A DNA stretch of 64,000 nt from JAKPQD01 sp029572965 (GTDB lineage Bacteria > Bacteroidota > Bacteroidia > Bacteroidales > DTGW01), in assembly GCA_035374585.1 (NCBI GenBank), contig DAOSPF010000011.1, positions 1-64,000 on the forward strand, in the 5' to 3' direction. The translations under genes and the position numbers were made by a program. The first letter of the stretch is position 1. Each line of letters starts with the position of its first letter. Of this stretch, positions 8,483 through 17,292 are shown in pieces. The notes under the pieces are model-generated. The model made no database searches. It had not been told where the DNA came from and was given only the letters and a program-made list of their open reading frames with translations.

Positions 8483-9190
8483 ATGAAAGCTATATTTTTC
8501 GCCTCTTTCTTAGCCATTGTCTTGGTTAATACCTGGGCGCAGGAAAAAGATTCGTCAGGCCTGAGTTTGAATCTTGGAGCTGATGTTGTAAGCCGCTATA
8601 TCTGGCGTGGCCAGGCCAATAGCTCCTCACCGGCCATCCAGCCAACTTTAAGCCTTAATTATAAAAACATAAGCTTTGGCAGTTGGGCTTCCTATACCAC
8701 TTCCAATAACGACTTACAGGAGGTTGATCTTTTCCTGACCTATAAAATTGGAGGATTTACAGTAGGGTTGAACGATTACTTCATGTCATCAGATAGTTTG
8801 GACGACCTATATTTTAATTGGAAAAACAAAGAAACAGGCCATACGTTGGAGCCTTTCATTACTTATTCAGAAATTGCTGGTACGCCATTAAGCCTCACTG
8901 CTGCGGTATTTGCGTATGGCGATGATTTAGATGAAAATGAAGACAACTATTATTCAAGCTATTTGGAACTTAGCTTTGCCAAAACCTTAGGAAACATTGA
9001 CTACAACATTTTTTGTGGCGGGACTTTCGGGAAAGGTTATTATGCCGATGATATGAACATTGTAAATGTCGGCATCACTCTGACCAAGACAATAGAAATA
9101 ACGCCAAGCTTTTCACTGCCTTGTAATGGTTCATTTGTGATAAACCCAAGTACCGAAAATGTTTTTGTTGTTTTTGGAATAACTTTTTAG
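8483..9190 (+). CDS. Outer-membrane porin-like beta-barrel protein (TorF-like)
   Basis: A 235-residue secreted protein. The chosen start (ATG at 8483) gives a normal signal peptide, MKAIFFASFL to about NTWAQ; an upstream ATG at 8444 would add 13 polar residues in front of it and is less likely. The mature part begins SLNLGADVVSRYIWRG, which resembles the start of the TorF/Gcw_chp family of putative porins. It continues as alternating beta-strand sequence and ends in Phe (FGITF), as outer-membrane barrels do. It is probably inserted by the BAM complex; the transported solute is unknown. A GGGAGG-type palindrome follows 32 bases after the stop. Confidence 0.75.
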   Translation: MKAIFFASFLAIVLVNTWAQEKDSSGLSLNLGADVVSRYIWRGQANSSSPAIQPTLSLNYKNISFGSWASYTTSNNDLQEVDLFLTYKIGGFTVGLNDYFMSSDSLDDLYFNWKNKETGHTLEPFITYSEIAGTPLSLTAAVFAYGDDLDENEDNYYSSYLELSFAKTLGNIDYNIFCGGTFGKGYYADDMNIVNVGITLTKTIEITPSFSLPCNGSFVINPSTENVFVVFGITF

Positions 9191-9221
9191 CCTGAAACTT
9201 AAATACTATAATTACATTTAA

Positions 9222-9252
9222 ACCACCCCTACCCTTCCTTATACAGGAGGGG
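9222..9252. repeat. GGGAGG-type palindromic repeat, copy 1
   Basis: Read on the minus strand this is nearly identical (about 29 of 32 bases by eye) to the right arm of the larger element at 49537-49624. It can fold with a pyrimidine arm (CCCTTCCT) against a purine arm (AGGAGGGG). It lies between the convergent porin and mutL genes and may end transcription. Confidence 0.6.
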
Positions 9253-9276
9253 AAATATTCCATATTACTAAAAAAA

Positions 9277-11121
9277 TTATTTCAACTTATTTTCAAGCTC
9301 TTCAATATTGATAATGGTCAGGATGGTTTTGCCTTCAGGGCAATAATTATGGTTTTTACAGGCGAATAGCTTGTCAATAAGGTCAGACATTTCCTCACTG
9401 CCAAGCGCTCGTCCATACGGTATGGCAGATGCTTTGCTCAATGCCAGGGCTATTGTTTCTTTTACCGAAGTCCCGCTTTGCGAAGGAGCATGGTGCAATT
9501 CGGCAAGCAAATCATCCACCAGCTTTTGCGGGTTGGCCTGCTCCAAAGCAGCCGGAAAGCCATTGACAACAACTGAGTTTTGCCCAAAATCCTGAATGTC
9601 AAAACCAGCCTGGTTGATTGCAGCAGAATATTCCATTATCAGCTCATGGTCTGCAGGAGAAAGCTCAACGACCTGCGGAAAAATTTCTTTTTGGACTGCA
9701 TTTGCACTTTTTTCAATATTTTCAAGATATTGCTCAAACAAGATGCGCAAGTGCGCCCTGCGTTGGTCTATTAACAAAAGGCCGGATTTAGAAGGGGTTA
9801 GGATATATTTATTCTTAACTTGAAGAAATTGTTGCTGCTTTGACACCTGCACGTCATCAGCCCCTTTATTTTCGACAGGTTCAAAATTTGGGATTCGTAG
9901 CTCTGTCTTAGGTTCATTTTCAAACCCACTGTACAGATCTTGCCAGTTATTGGGCAAAGAACGCGAATGACTTGAAAAATCAGCCCTCACGCTTACGCTC
10001 TTTTTTTGCTCAGGTTTAAATGGGTCAAAAGTTGCATCAATATCTATTTGAGGCAGATTGACATCTGTAGCTCGCGAAAGTACAGGAATTTCAACCGAAC
10101 GGTCTATTTCAAAATCAATAGATGGCACAATGCTGAATTTCCCTAAGGATTCCTTCACCGTAGCATGCAAAATCTGCCATACAGCCTGCTCGTCAAAAAA
10201 CTTTATCTCAGTCTTTACCGGATGGATATTGACATCAATATTGGCCGGGTCAATGGTAAAACAAATGAAATAGGAAGGCTGCAATTCTGGTAACAAAATC
10301 TTTTCATAAGCCTTGATAATGGCCTTATGCAAAATTGGATGCCGCATGTAACGGTTGTTGACAAAGAAAAACTGGTCGGGCTGGCTCTTCTTTGCCACAT
10401 CTGGTTTGGTAATGTATCCTGTTATTTTTATGATAGAAGTTTCGCAATTGACATCTACCAGCGATTGGTTGATATTTTTGCCAAAAAGCTGAATAATCCT
10501 TTGTCTGAAAGGCGAAGTATAAAGCTTTAAAACCTCTGTATTGCCATTTCTCAGTTCAAACTGGATATGAGGAAACGCCAATGCTACTTTTTGCAACTCG
10601 AACACAATGAGCTTAAACTCGTAATTGTCAGTTTTCAGGAACTTGCGACGAACCGGGATGTTATAAAACAGGTTTTTCACCATAAAATTTGTACCTGTGG
10701 CACATGAAACCGGTGTTTGGCCTAATACCTCAGAAGCCGCAATGTTTATTTCTGTTCCCAGCTCATCCTCCTGACGCTTAGTACGCAAAACAACCTCGGC
10801 CACAGCAGCTATAGAAGCAAGTGCTTCGCCCCTGAAGCCCATGGTATGTATATCAAACAAATCTTCAGCCCGCTTAATCTTAGATGTAGCATGACGTTCA
10901 AAAGACATACGGGCATCAGTTTCGCTCATCCCCTTGCCGTTGTCAATAACCTGGATTAAAGTACGGCCTGCATCCTTGATAATTACTGATATTTGTGTAG
11001 CCCCGGCATCAATAGCATTTTCAACCAGCTCCTTTACTACCGAAGCAGGGCGCTGGATAACCTCTCCAGCCGCTATCTGGTTGGCAACACTATCGGGCAA
11101 AAGCGCTATAATATCGGGCAT
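9277..11121 (-). CDS. mutL: DNA mismatch repair protein MutL
   Basis: A 614-residue MutL, which couples MutS mismatch recognition to strand removal. The N-terminal GHKL ATPase is complete: ENAIDAGAT, DNGKGM, RHATSKI and GFRGEALASI are all visible in the first 105 residues, followed by the transducer domain and a Ser/Lys-rich linker. The C-terminal dimerisation domain is present. However the endonuclease motif DQHA(x)2E(x)4E reads DQRRAHLRILFE here (D452), so the metal-binding His and first Glu are absent, and the late Cys motif reads CPEGKT. A non-nicking MutL is therefore likely. The start is set by a promoter just upstream, shared divergently with recO. Confidence 0.95.
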   Translation of the reverse strand: MPDIIALLPDSVANQIAAGEVIQRPASVVKELVENAIDAGATQISVIIKDAGRTLIQVIDNGKGMSETDARMSFERHATSKIKRAEDLFDIHTMGFRGEALASIAAVAEVVLRTKRQEDELGTEINIAASEVLGQTPVSCATGTNFMVKNLFYNIPVRRKFLKTDNYEFKLIVFELQKVALAFPHIQFELRNGNTEVLKLYTSPFRQRIIQLFGKNINQSLVDVNCETSIIKITGYITKPDVAKKSQPDQFFFVNNRYMRHPILHKAIIKAYEKILLPELQPSYFICFTIDPANIDVNIHPVKTEIKFFDEQAVWQILHATVKESLGKFSIVPSIDFEIDRSVEIPVLSRATDVNLPQIDIDATFDPFKPEQKKSVSVRADFSSHSRSLPNNWQDLYSGFENEPKTELRIPNFEPVENKGADDVQVSKQQQFLQVKNKYILTPSKSGLLLIDQRRAHLRILFEQYLENIEKSANAVQKEIFPQVVELSPADHELIMEYSAAINQAGFDIQDFGQNSVVVNGFPAALEQANPQKLVDDLLAELHHAPSQSGTSVKETIALALSKASAIPYGRALGSEEMSDLIDKLFACKNHNYCPEGKTILTIINIEELENKLK

Positions 11122-11137
11122 ATTTCAGATTTTTATG

Positions 11138-11167
11138 CAAATTTACATTTATTGCAACATTTGCCAA
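11138..11167 (-). promoter_or_regulatory. Promoter of mutL
   Basis: On the minus strand: TTG, 19 bases, TAAATTTG, an exact consensus match. The expected transcript start is only about 10 bases before the mutL ATG. Confidence 0.65.
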
Positions 11168-11189
11168 CAGGGGGTAAAGGCATATTTAT

Positions 11190-11197
11190 TAACTTTG
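11190..11197 (+). promoter_or_regulatory. Possible -7 element (TAACTTTG) of recO
   Basis: Matches TAnnTTTG and ends only five bases before the recO ATG at 11203, so a transcript from it would have almost no leader. No TTG lies at the standard distance. Confidence 0.35.
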
Positions 11198-11202
11198 CCA
11201 TT

Positions 11203-11928
11203 ATGCTGGAAAAAACAAGGGCTATAACACTACATGGGCTTAAATATGGCGACACGGGCTTGGTTGTACATCTTTATACCGAGGCTCATGGCCGCCAATC
11301 ATATTTTGTGAAAGGTGCTTTTTCAAAAAAAAGCCAGATAAAGTCCAACCTTTTTTTCCCATTGTCATTACTGGAACTGGAAGTATATCACAAGCCATCA
11401 TCACAGTTAAATAAAATAAAAGAAGCCGTACTAACTCCTCAACTGCTTACGATTCATAGCAACCCATACAAAAATGCCATTGCCATATTTATTTCAGAGG
11501 TGCTTTACAAAGTTTTGCGCGAAGAAGCAGCCAATGACAGTATGTTTAACTTCTTGTTCAATTCCGTTTGCATGCTGGACCTGCATCACGACTCGCCTTC
11601 CAACTTTCACCTCGTTTTCATGTGCCTTCTGGCAAAACAGCTTGGCTTTTTCCCAACAAATAACTACTCTTCGGTAAACAAATTTTTTGATTTGCACGAA
11701 GGCTTTTTTGTTTCACAACACCCCTCACACAGACAGTGCATGGGCGCAGGTATGTCTGAAATATTCTCAGAACTTCTCGGTACAAATTATGAAAATAGTG
11801 CCCATTTGCCCATCGACAGGATGATGCGGGCTTCAATGCTTGATGCTATTGCTACATATTTTTACTTACATATGCACGGAATAGGCCAGTTTAAAAGCCT
11901 CCAGGTGTTGCACGATGTTTTTGCCTGA
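11203..11928 (+). CDS. recO: DNA repair protein RecO
   Basis: A 241-residue RecO, which displaces SSB and loads RecA together with RecR. The N-terminal OB fold is clear (KTRAITLHGLKYGD, then HGRQSYFVKG), followed by the helical C-terminal domain. The family's zinc-finger cysteines are not evident: only scattered Cys at CMLD, MCLL and RQCMG remain, as in other Bacteroidota members. The frame is open for 70 codons further upstream, but that part overlaps the mutL promoter and start region, lacks RecO similarity and is not translated in my view; MLEKTRAI at 11203 is the proper start. It diverges from mutL, so two repair genes share one 80-base control region. Confidence 0.9.
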   Translation: MLEKTRAITLHGLKYGDTGLVVHLYTEAHGRQSYFVKGAFSKKSQIKSNLFFPLSLLELEVYHKPSSQLNKIKEAVLTPQLLTIHSNPYKNAIAIFISEVLYKVLREEAANDSMFNFLFNSVCMLDLHHDSPSNFHLVFMCLLAKQLGFFPTNNYSSVNKFFDLHEGFFVSQHPSHRQCMGAGMSEIFSELLGTNYENSAHLPIDRMMRASMLDAIATYFYLHMHGIGQFKSLQVLHDVFA

Positions 11929-11933
11929 TGTTT

Positions 11934-11963
11934 TTGCAAGAAATTTTCAAAATGATACCTTTA
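11934..11963 (+). promoter_or_regulatory. Promoter of the alpha/beta hydrolase gene
   Basis: TTG, 19 bases, TACCTTTA, with one mismatch in the last base of TAnnTTTG. It lies 24 bases before the ATG at 11988. Confidence 0.4.
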
Positions 11964-11987
11964 CAACCATAACCAAAAATACTAAAT

Positions 11988-12734
11988 ATGATTGCAAGGA
12001 ACGCATTTCTTTGGATTATAGCATTTGTAACAATTTCGGCCTTTCAGCAGGCCAAAGCACAGAAAACCATTACTTTTCCTTCAAAAGACAGCCTTACCAT
12101 CACTGCCGATTACTACGAAGCTGACCCAAAAGCGCCTTTTATTCTGCTCTTTCATCAGGCAGGTTCCAGTCGTGGCGAATTTACTGAAATTGCCCCCCGC
12201 TTTGTCAAACTCGGCTACAATTGTCTCGCTGTTGACCTTCGTTCGGGGAATGAGACAAAATACGTTATCAACCAAACTGCTTTAAAAGCAAAAAGCCAGA
12301 AAAAGCCAACAAAATACTTAAATGCAGCCCTCGATATGCAAGCAGCCATTGAATATGCAAGCAATAAAAGCCGAAAGCCTGTAGTTGTGCTTGGGAGCTC
12401 TTATTCGGCCTCACTTGGGCTGTTATTAGCAAAAACCAACCCGCAAATTAGCGCTGTTATAGCCTTCAGCCCGGGCGAGTATTTCGAAAAAGAAAATTTT
12501 ACAAGGGATAGTATTGCAGGCCTTGACATTCCTATATTTGCAGCATCGGCAAAAGATGAATACAAGTACCTTACAGCGCTTTTCGGCAAAGTAAACCGTA
12601 TTAACTATACGCTCTTTTGCCCTTCAAAAGGCAATGGCGAACATGGCGCTAAGGCGCTTTGGACAGAATCTCCTGAAAATGGCGAATATTGGCTGGCATT
12701 AATGCTGTTTATCAATCAAATAAAGGATTTTTAA
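11988..12734 (+). CDS. Secreted alpha/beta hydrolase
   Basis: A 248-residue periplasmic hydrolase of the dienelactone hydrolase/esterase type. The signal peptide spans about residues 1-25 (cut after QQAKAQ). The oxyanion region is LLFHQAGSSRGEF, and the nucleophile elbow reads VVLGSSYSASLG, so the catalytic Ser sits in G-S-S-Y-S. A late Asp (in AASAKDEY) and His (GEHGAKALW) complete the triad. Substrate unknown. It is the first of four same-strand genes (hydrolase, MBOAT, SGNH-like, GT9) with short gaps, so a role in trimming or de-acylating an envelope glycan is possible but only inferred. Confidence 0.8.
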   Translation: MIARNAFLWIIAFVTISAFQQAKAQKTITFPSKDSLTITADYYEADPKAPFILLFHQAGSSRGEFTEIAPRFVKLGYNCLAVDLRSGNETKYVINQTALKAKSQKKPTKYLNAALDMQAAIEYASNKSRKPVVVLGSSYSASLGLLLAKTNPQISAVIAFSPGEYFEKENFTRDSIAGLDIPIFAASAKDEYKYLTALFGKVNRINYTLFCPSKGNGEHGAKALWTESPENGEYWLALMLFINQIKDF

Positions 12735-12762
12735 TTTCACTGCTTCATAAAACAATATAATT

Positions 12763-14172
12763 ATGTTATTCAACACCCTGCATTTTTTGATATTCTTCGT
12801 TGTTGTATTTGTCCTTTTCTTTACACTGCCCCATAAATTCAGATGGGTTATGTTGTTAGCCGCCAGCTGTTATTTTTACATGGCCTTCATCCCAATCTAT
12901 ATTCTAATCCTGGCATTCACAATAGTAGTGGACTATTTTGCAGGGATAATGATTGAAAAATCGCACGATAAAAGAAAAAGATGGTTTTTAATAGCCAGTT
13001 TAGTGGCCAACATTGGCATACTGGCATTTTTCAAATATTACAACTTTCTTAACAACAACCTTTCATTATTGTTGGGGAAATTTGGATATCCTGACCCAAT
13101 ACCCGCCCTTGAAATCATTCTGCCCATAGGGCTTTCGTTCCACACGTTTCAGGCTATGAGCTATACCATTGAGGTGTACAGGGGAAAACAAAAAGCTGAA
13201 AGACATTTTGGCATTTACGCACTCTATGTAATGTTTTACCCTCAGCTGGTTGCCGGCCCTATTGAAAGGCCGCAAAATTTGCTCCACCAGTTCCACAATA
13301 AGCATTCATTTAGCATACAAAACTTATCTGACGGATTACGGTTAATCATTTATGGGTTGTTTTTAAAAATGGTCATTGCCGATAATGTTTCTCCTTATGT
13401 CAATAGCATGTATGCCAATCCACAAAATTACAGCTCTACCGACATTATTACCGCCCTTTGTTTCTATTCCATCCAAATCTATTGCGATTTCTGTGGTTAT
13501 TCTTTAATCGCCATAGGAAGCGCTAAGTCTATGGGGTTTAATTTGATGAACAACTTTCACACGCCATATTTCTCAAGGACAGTATCTGAATTTTGGAAAA
13601 GATGGCATATTTCACTCTCTACCTGGTTTAAAGACTATTTGTACATACCGCTTGGCGGGAACCGTGTTGCATTGCCGCGCTGGATGTTTAATATATTTAT
13701 TGTCTTTGCTATTAGCGGGCTTTGGCATGGGGCCAGTTGGAACTTTGTGATATGGGGCGTATTGTGGGGCTTGTTAAATGTAGGGGAAGTTTTATACAAC
13801 AAGCTTTTTAGCAGGCCTGAAGAAAAAGGAGACTTTAAAATCTGGCATAGCATCCATGCTGCTAAGATGTTTATAATAGCTACCTTTTTGTGGGTCTTTT
13901 TCAGAAGTGAGAACATGGAGAAGGTCAAACTTCTTGCAAAATCGATTAAACACAACTTTTCATTAAACAATAGCTTAAATGTACCACATTTGGTTTGGGC
14001 GTTGTTAATTGTATTTCTTGTTTTCGAAATTATGTTCTACAACCATCGTTTTGACAAATGGTGCGAAAAAAGGGACCCGATAATAAAATGGTCGGTTTAT
14101 ATCATCCTTATCTCGTCAATTATCATGTTTGCGGGCATTGAGGACATTCCATTTATTTACTTCCAGTTTTAA
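12763..14172 (+). CDS. MBOAT family O-acyltransferase (AlgI/PatA/DltB-like)
   Basis: A 469-residue polytopic inner-membrane protein that carries acyl (usually acetyl) groups across the membrane for O-acylation of a polysaccharide. The family core is clear: FYPQLVAGPIERP about one third in, then FWKRWHISLSTWFKDYLYIPLGGN, and the catalytic His322 in SGLWHGASW. Roughly eleven hydrophobic segments are present. The next gene encodes an SGNH-like protein with one N-terminal anchor, the usual partner that finishes the transfer in the periplasm (as AlgJ/AlgX, PatB or DltD do). A glycosyltransferase follows. No alginate or Dlt genes are seen, so the acceptor glycan is unknown. Confidence 0.93.
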   Translation: MLFNTLHFLIFFVVVFVLFFTLPHKFRWVMLLAASCYFYMAFIPIYILILAFTIVVDYFAGIMIEKSHDKRKRWFLIASLVANIGILAFFKYYNFLNNNLSLLLGKFGYPDPIPALEIILPIGLSFHTFQAMSYTIEVYRGKQKAERHFGIYALYVMFYPQLVAGPIERPQNLLHQFHNKHSFSIQNLSDGLRLIIYGLFLKMVIADNVSPYVNSMYANPQNYSSTDIITALCFYSIQIYCDFCGYSLIAIGSAKSMGFNLMNNFHTPYFSRTVSEFWKRWHISLSTWFKDYLYIPLGGNRVALPRWMFNIFIVFAISGLWHGASWNFVIWGVLWGLLNVGEVLYNKLFSRPEEKGDFKIWHSIHAAKMFIIATFLWVFFRSENMEKVKLLAKSIKHNFSLNNSLNVPHLVWALLIVFLVFEIMFYNHRFDKWCEKRDPIIKWSVYIILISSIIMFAGIEDIPFIYFQF

Positions 14173-14263
14173 AAATTATGAAACGCCCATGATTGTAAAC
14201 AAACAAAAAGTCACATGAGTAAAATGCGGGCGTTGTACCATCCCTTAAAAATAAAATTTTATT

Positions 14264-15328
14264 ATGATAAAAATAGCTAAATTTATAATTCCCAGGGTTT
14301 TAGTGCTTGCCATAACATTAATCGCAGCAAATTTCATCTACACAAAATTCTTTTTTGAAAAAGACCTTCAAATGCATGCTGATATGATTAACCTTACCCG
14401 TGGGAAAGACTCAGCAAGAGTGATATATATGGGAGAATCGTCAAATTTCACTTCGCACAGTGATGACAAAGACCCCCGAAGCATATCCGGTATGCTATGC
14501 GACTATTTCCCGGGGCTAAACATTCAAGATATTTCGCATGGGGCATTACACGCATATAATTATTATATTTTTTTGAAAACAATTCAGAATAATTCTAAAC
14601 TGGAAACCATCATCATAACCTTGAACCTTCGTTCTTTTGATGCCAATTGGAGATATTCAGACCTGGAAACTTTTCTCCAAAAACAAATGGTAATGATAGA
14701 CCCTACTTATCCCCCATTGTTTAGGCGTTTTTTGCTGGGCTTTAAAGGATATGACAATAAAACAGTAAAAGAACGGGAACGCCAATTTTTACATGAATGG
14801 GAAACAACAGTACTGAAAGTCCCCTTCCCACTTCAATATAATACCGTAAGAAAATGGGACAAAGGAATAGCAACAAACGGGTATATAGATGTTTCAGGCA
14901 ATAGAAATGAAGATTCAACAATTCTCGCCTGTCATTACGTAAAAACTTATGCCTTTCAAATAGACACCAACAAAAACCCCCGTATTAAAGATTTTGACAA
15001 CATTGTTAAACTGGCAAAACAAAGGGGTTGGCATGTTATTTTTAACCTGATGGCCGAAAACACTCAAAAAGCGGACAAACTCGTAGGAAAAGAACTTGTT
15101 TACCTGATAAAGCAAAATAGAGATTTATTAGTTTCGCGATATTCAAAAATGGGGGCCATTGTTGTAGATAACTTAGAATGCGTCAATGACAGCAATTATA
15201 TTGATCAAAACTGGACTACTGAACATTATAAAGAAACAGGGCGCAAAACAATTGCTAAAAATTTGTCGGAAGCACTAAAAACCATATACCCACAATACTA
15301 TAAAAGTATTGTTGCAGATAATAAATAG
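14264..15328 (+). CDS. SGNH-hydrolase-like partner of the MBOAT acyltransferase
   Basis: A 354-residue protein with one N-terminal membrane helix (about residues 8-27) and a periplasmic domain. The presumed nucleophile is in MGESSNF (near residue 63), right after a hydrophobic strand, and the late Asp and His of the triad can be placed in DQNWTTEHYKETG. This arrangement is that of the DltD/AlgJ/PatB-type proteins, which take the acyl group from the MBOAT protein and pass it to the glycan. It lies 91 bases behind the MBOAT gene and 10 bases before the GT9 gene. Sequence similarity to named members is low by eye, so the call rests on motif order and context. Confidence 0.65.
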   Translation: MIKIAKFIIPRVLVLAITLIAANFIYTKFFFEKDLQMHADMINLTRGKDSARVIYMGESSNFTSHSDDKDPRSISGMLCDYFPGLNIQDISHGALHAYNYYIFLKTIQNNSKLETIIITLNLRSFDANWRYSDLETFLQKQMVMIDPTYPPLFRRFLLGFKGYDNKTVKERERQFLHEWETTVLKVPFPLQYNTVRKWDKGIATNGYIDVSGNRNEDSTILACHYVKTYAFQIDTNKNPRIKDFDNIVKLAKQRGWHVIFNLMAENTQKADKLVGKELVYLIKQNRDLLVSRYSKMGAIVVDNLECVNDSNYIDQNWTTEHYKETGRKTIAKNLSEALKTIYPQYYKSIVADNK

Positions 15329-15338
15329 ATTATAATTA

Positions 15339-16325
15339 ATGAAAGTAAAATTTATCATTCTCCGCTTCAGCTCTATTGGCGACATTGTGCTAACTACCCC
15401 TGTCATCAGGTGTTTGAAAGAACAGGTTGAAGGGGCAGAAATTCATTTTGTTACGAAAAAAAAGTTTGCATCGGTAGTGGCCGACAATCCTTATATTGAC
15501 AAAATCCACCTTCTGGATGGTAAGTTAAAAAGCCTTATTGAAGAGTTACGCCAGGAAGAATGTGACCATATCATCGATTTGCACCATAACCTTCGTACAT
15601 ATATCGTAAAAAAGAAGCTTGGGTTGTTTGCATTTTCTTTTGACAAAATCAACATCCAGAAATGGCTGATGGTACAATTTAAAATCAATAAACTACCTCA
15701 AAAACATATTGTTGACCGCTACCTTGAGACGTGCCGCCTTTTTGATGTAACCAATGATGGCAAAGGCCTTGATTTTTTTATCAATCCTAAAAATGAAATT
15801 GAAATTTCGCAGCTCCCATCATTTTTACAAAACGGATACATTGCCCTTGTCATTGGAGGGATGCATGGCACAAAGCAAATGCCCAATGCAAAACTCGCCG
15901 AACTAAGCAATAAGCTGAATCTGCCCGTTGTATTGCTTGGTGGGCCCGACGATTCTCAAGCCGCAGAAAGCATTATTAATGAAAGTAAAAATGCCAATAT
16001 CTTCAACGCCTGCGGAAAATACAACCTACAACAATCCGCTTCGATAGTAAAACAAGCAAAGCTTGTTATTGCGCACGATACAGGACTGATGCATATTGCA
16101 GCAGCATTTAAAAAGCGTATTATCTCTATATGGGGCAATACCATTCCCGAATTTGGGATGTACCCTTATGTAAGTGATGAGAATCAGGCTATTTTTGAAG
16201 TCAAAGGTCTGAAATGCAGGCCATGTTCAAAGATTGGCTACAAGAAATGCCCAAAAGGCCACCACAATTGTATGAACCTTATTGATGTCAACAAAATAGC
16301 CGAGAAAGCTAATAGTTGGATTTAA
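15339..16325 (+). CDS. Glycosyltransferase family 9 (heptosyltransferase-like)
   Basis: A 328-residue GT-B enzyme of the ADP-heptose:LPS heptosyltransferase family. The N-terminus LRFSSIGDIVLTTPV is the family's hallmark. The C-terminal nucleotide-sugar half has VLLGGPDD, a conserved AHDTGLMHIAAA, and SIWGNT. A Cys-rich end (KGLKCRPCSKIGYKKCPKGHHNCM) resembles the Cys cluster found in other Bacteroidota members. It acts at the inner face of the inner membrane on lipid A-core or a similar lipid-linked glycan; the actual sugar is uncertain. Position after the MBOAT/SGNH pair suggests that the same glycan is extended and acylated. Confidence 0.88.
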   Translation: MKVKFIILRFSSIGDIVLTTPVIRCLKEQVEGAEIHFVTKKKFASVVADNPYIDKIHLLDGKLKSLIEELRQEECDHIIDLHHNLRTYIVKKKLGLFAFSFDKINIQKWLMVQFKINKLPQKHIVDRYLETCRLFDVTNDGKGLDFFINPKNEIEISQLPSFLQNGYIALVIGGMHGTKQMPNAKLAELSNKLNLPVVLLGGPDDSQAAESIINESKNANIFNACGKYNLQQSASIVKQAKLVIAHDTGLMHIAAAFKKRIISIWGNTIPEFGMYPYVSDENQAIFEVKGLKCRPCSKIGYKKCPKGHHNCMNLIDVNKIAEKANSWI

Positions 16326-16344
16326 AACATTCATCTTACCCGGA

Positions 16345-17292
16345 ATGATTACTTTTTTTGCTTTAATATTAGCCATAGTACTCCAATTTGCAGGGGCAAT
16401 AGTAGCTATTAGTAATATCAGGCGAACAAAATACAGTATTTCGTGGATATTAATCTCTCTGGGCTTTCTGGTGATGGCCATTCAGCGATTTATCGAATTT
16501 ATACCCTACGTTTGGCGGGGCTGGGAAAAAGACGTAGCAACAATCAATACATGGTTAGGGATTATCACCTCCATTCTTATTGCTGTTGGGGTAATTTATA
16601 TACGCAAAATCCTTGATTTTCTGCGGAAAGTAGAACGAGAAAAGCAGGAATCGCAGAAAAAGATTTTGAACGCTGTTATCCAAGCTGAAGAAAAAGAACG
16701 CCGCCGCCTTGCAAAAGAGCTGCATGACGGCATGGGGCCATTGCTCTCGGCAGTAAAAATGGCCGTTTCGTCACTGGTAAAGACAGAAACCAACTCCAAC
16801 AATAAACTTATCATCGAAAACACCGACCAGATGATAACAGAAGCTATTCGCAGTTTAAAAGAAATATCAAACAACCTGAGCCCTCACGTACTGGAAAACT
16901 TTGGATTGGCAAGCGCTATTAAATCTTTCTCATCTAAAATAAGTGCTACAAGGGCTATTCAGATTACATTCTTTTCCAACATGTTTGATATTAGGCTCAA
17001 TAGCAATACCGAAATCATCATTTACCGTGTAGTGTGCGAGTTGATAAACAACACTCTTAAACATGCCAATGCTCAAAACATTGAGATTGAGCTGAAACAA
17101 CATGGCAAAATCATTACTTTGCTATATACTGATGACGGCTGTGGTTTTGATACCAGCACAGTGTTACGAAACGAAAACAAAGGAATGGGGCTTTCAAACA
17201 TTATTAACCGTATAAAATCTATCAAAGGGGCTGTAAATATTGAGAGTAGCCACGGCAAAGGTTTGAAAGTAATAATAATTGTAAATACTTAA
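16345..17292 (+). CDS. Membrane sensor histidine kinase, NarX/DesK type (HisKA_3)
   Basis: A 315-residue kinase. Three hydrophobic segments (about 3-22, 32-50, 68-88) are followed by a coiled-coil linker, the HisKA_3 dimerisation helix with the phospho-acceptor His127 in RRRLAKELHDGMG, and an HATPase_c domain with N-box LINNTLKHA (233-241), G1 DDGCGFD and G2 GMGLSNI. There is no PAS or large periplasmic part, so the signal is probably sensed in the membrane. Its usual partner would be a LuxR/NarL response regulator; none is encoded in the window. It lies 19 bases behind the GT9 gene, so it is probably co-transcribed with the glycan genes, and overlaps the end of the convergent CDF gene by four bases. 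Confidence 0.88.
   Translation: MITFFALILAIVLQFAGAIVAISNIRRTKYSISWILISLGFLVMAIQRFIEFIPYVWRGWEKDVATINTWLGIITSILIAVGVIYIRKILDFLRKVEREKQESQKKILNAVIQAEEKERRRLAKELHDGMGPLLSAVKMAVSSLVKTETNSNNKLIIENTDQMITEAIRSLKEISNNLSPHVLENFGLASAIKSFSSKISATRAIQITFFSNMFDIRLNSNTEIIIYRVVCELINNTLKHANAQNIEIELKQHGKIITLLYTDDGCGFDTSTVLRNENKGMGLSNIINRIKSIKGAVNIESSHGKGLKVIIIVNT

Noticed and set aside
10993..11202. 70-codon 5' extension of the recO frame
   Set aside because: Overlaps the start of mutL and both promoters; the residues are not RecO-like.
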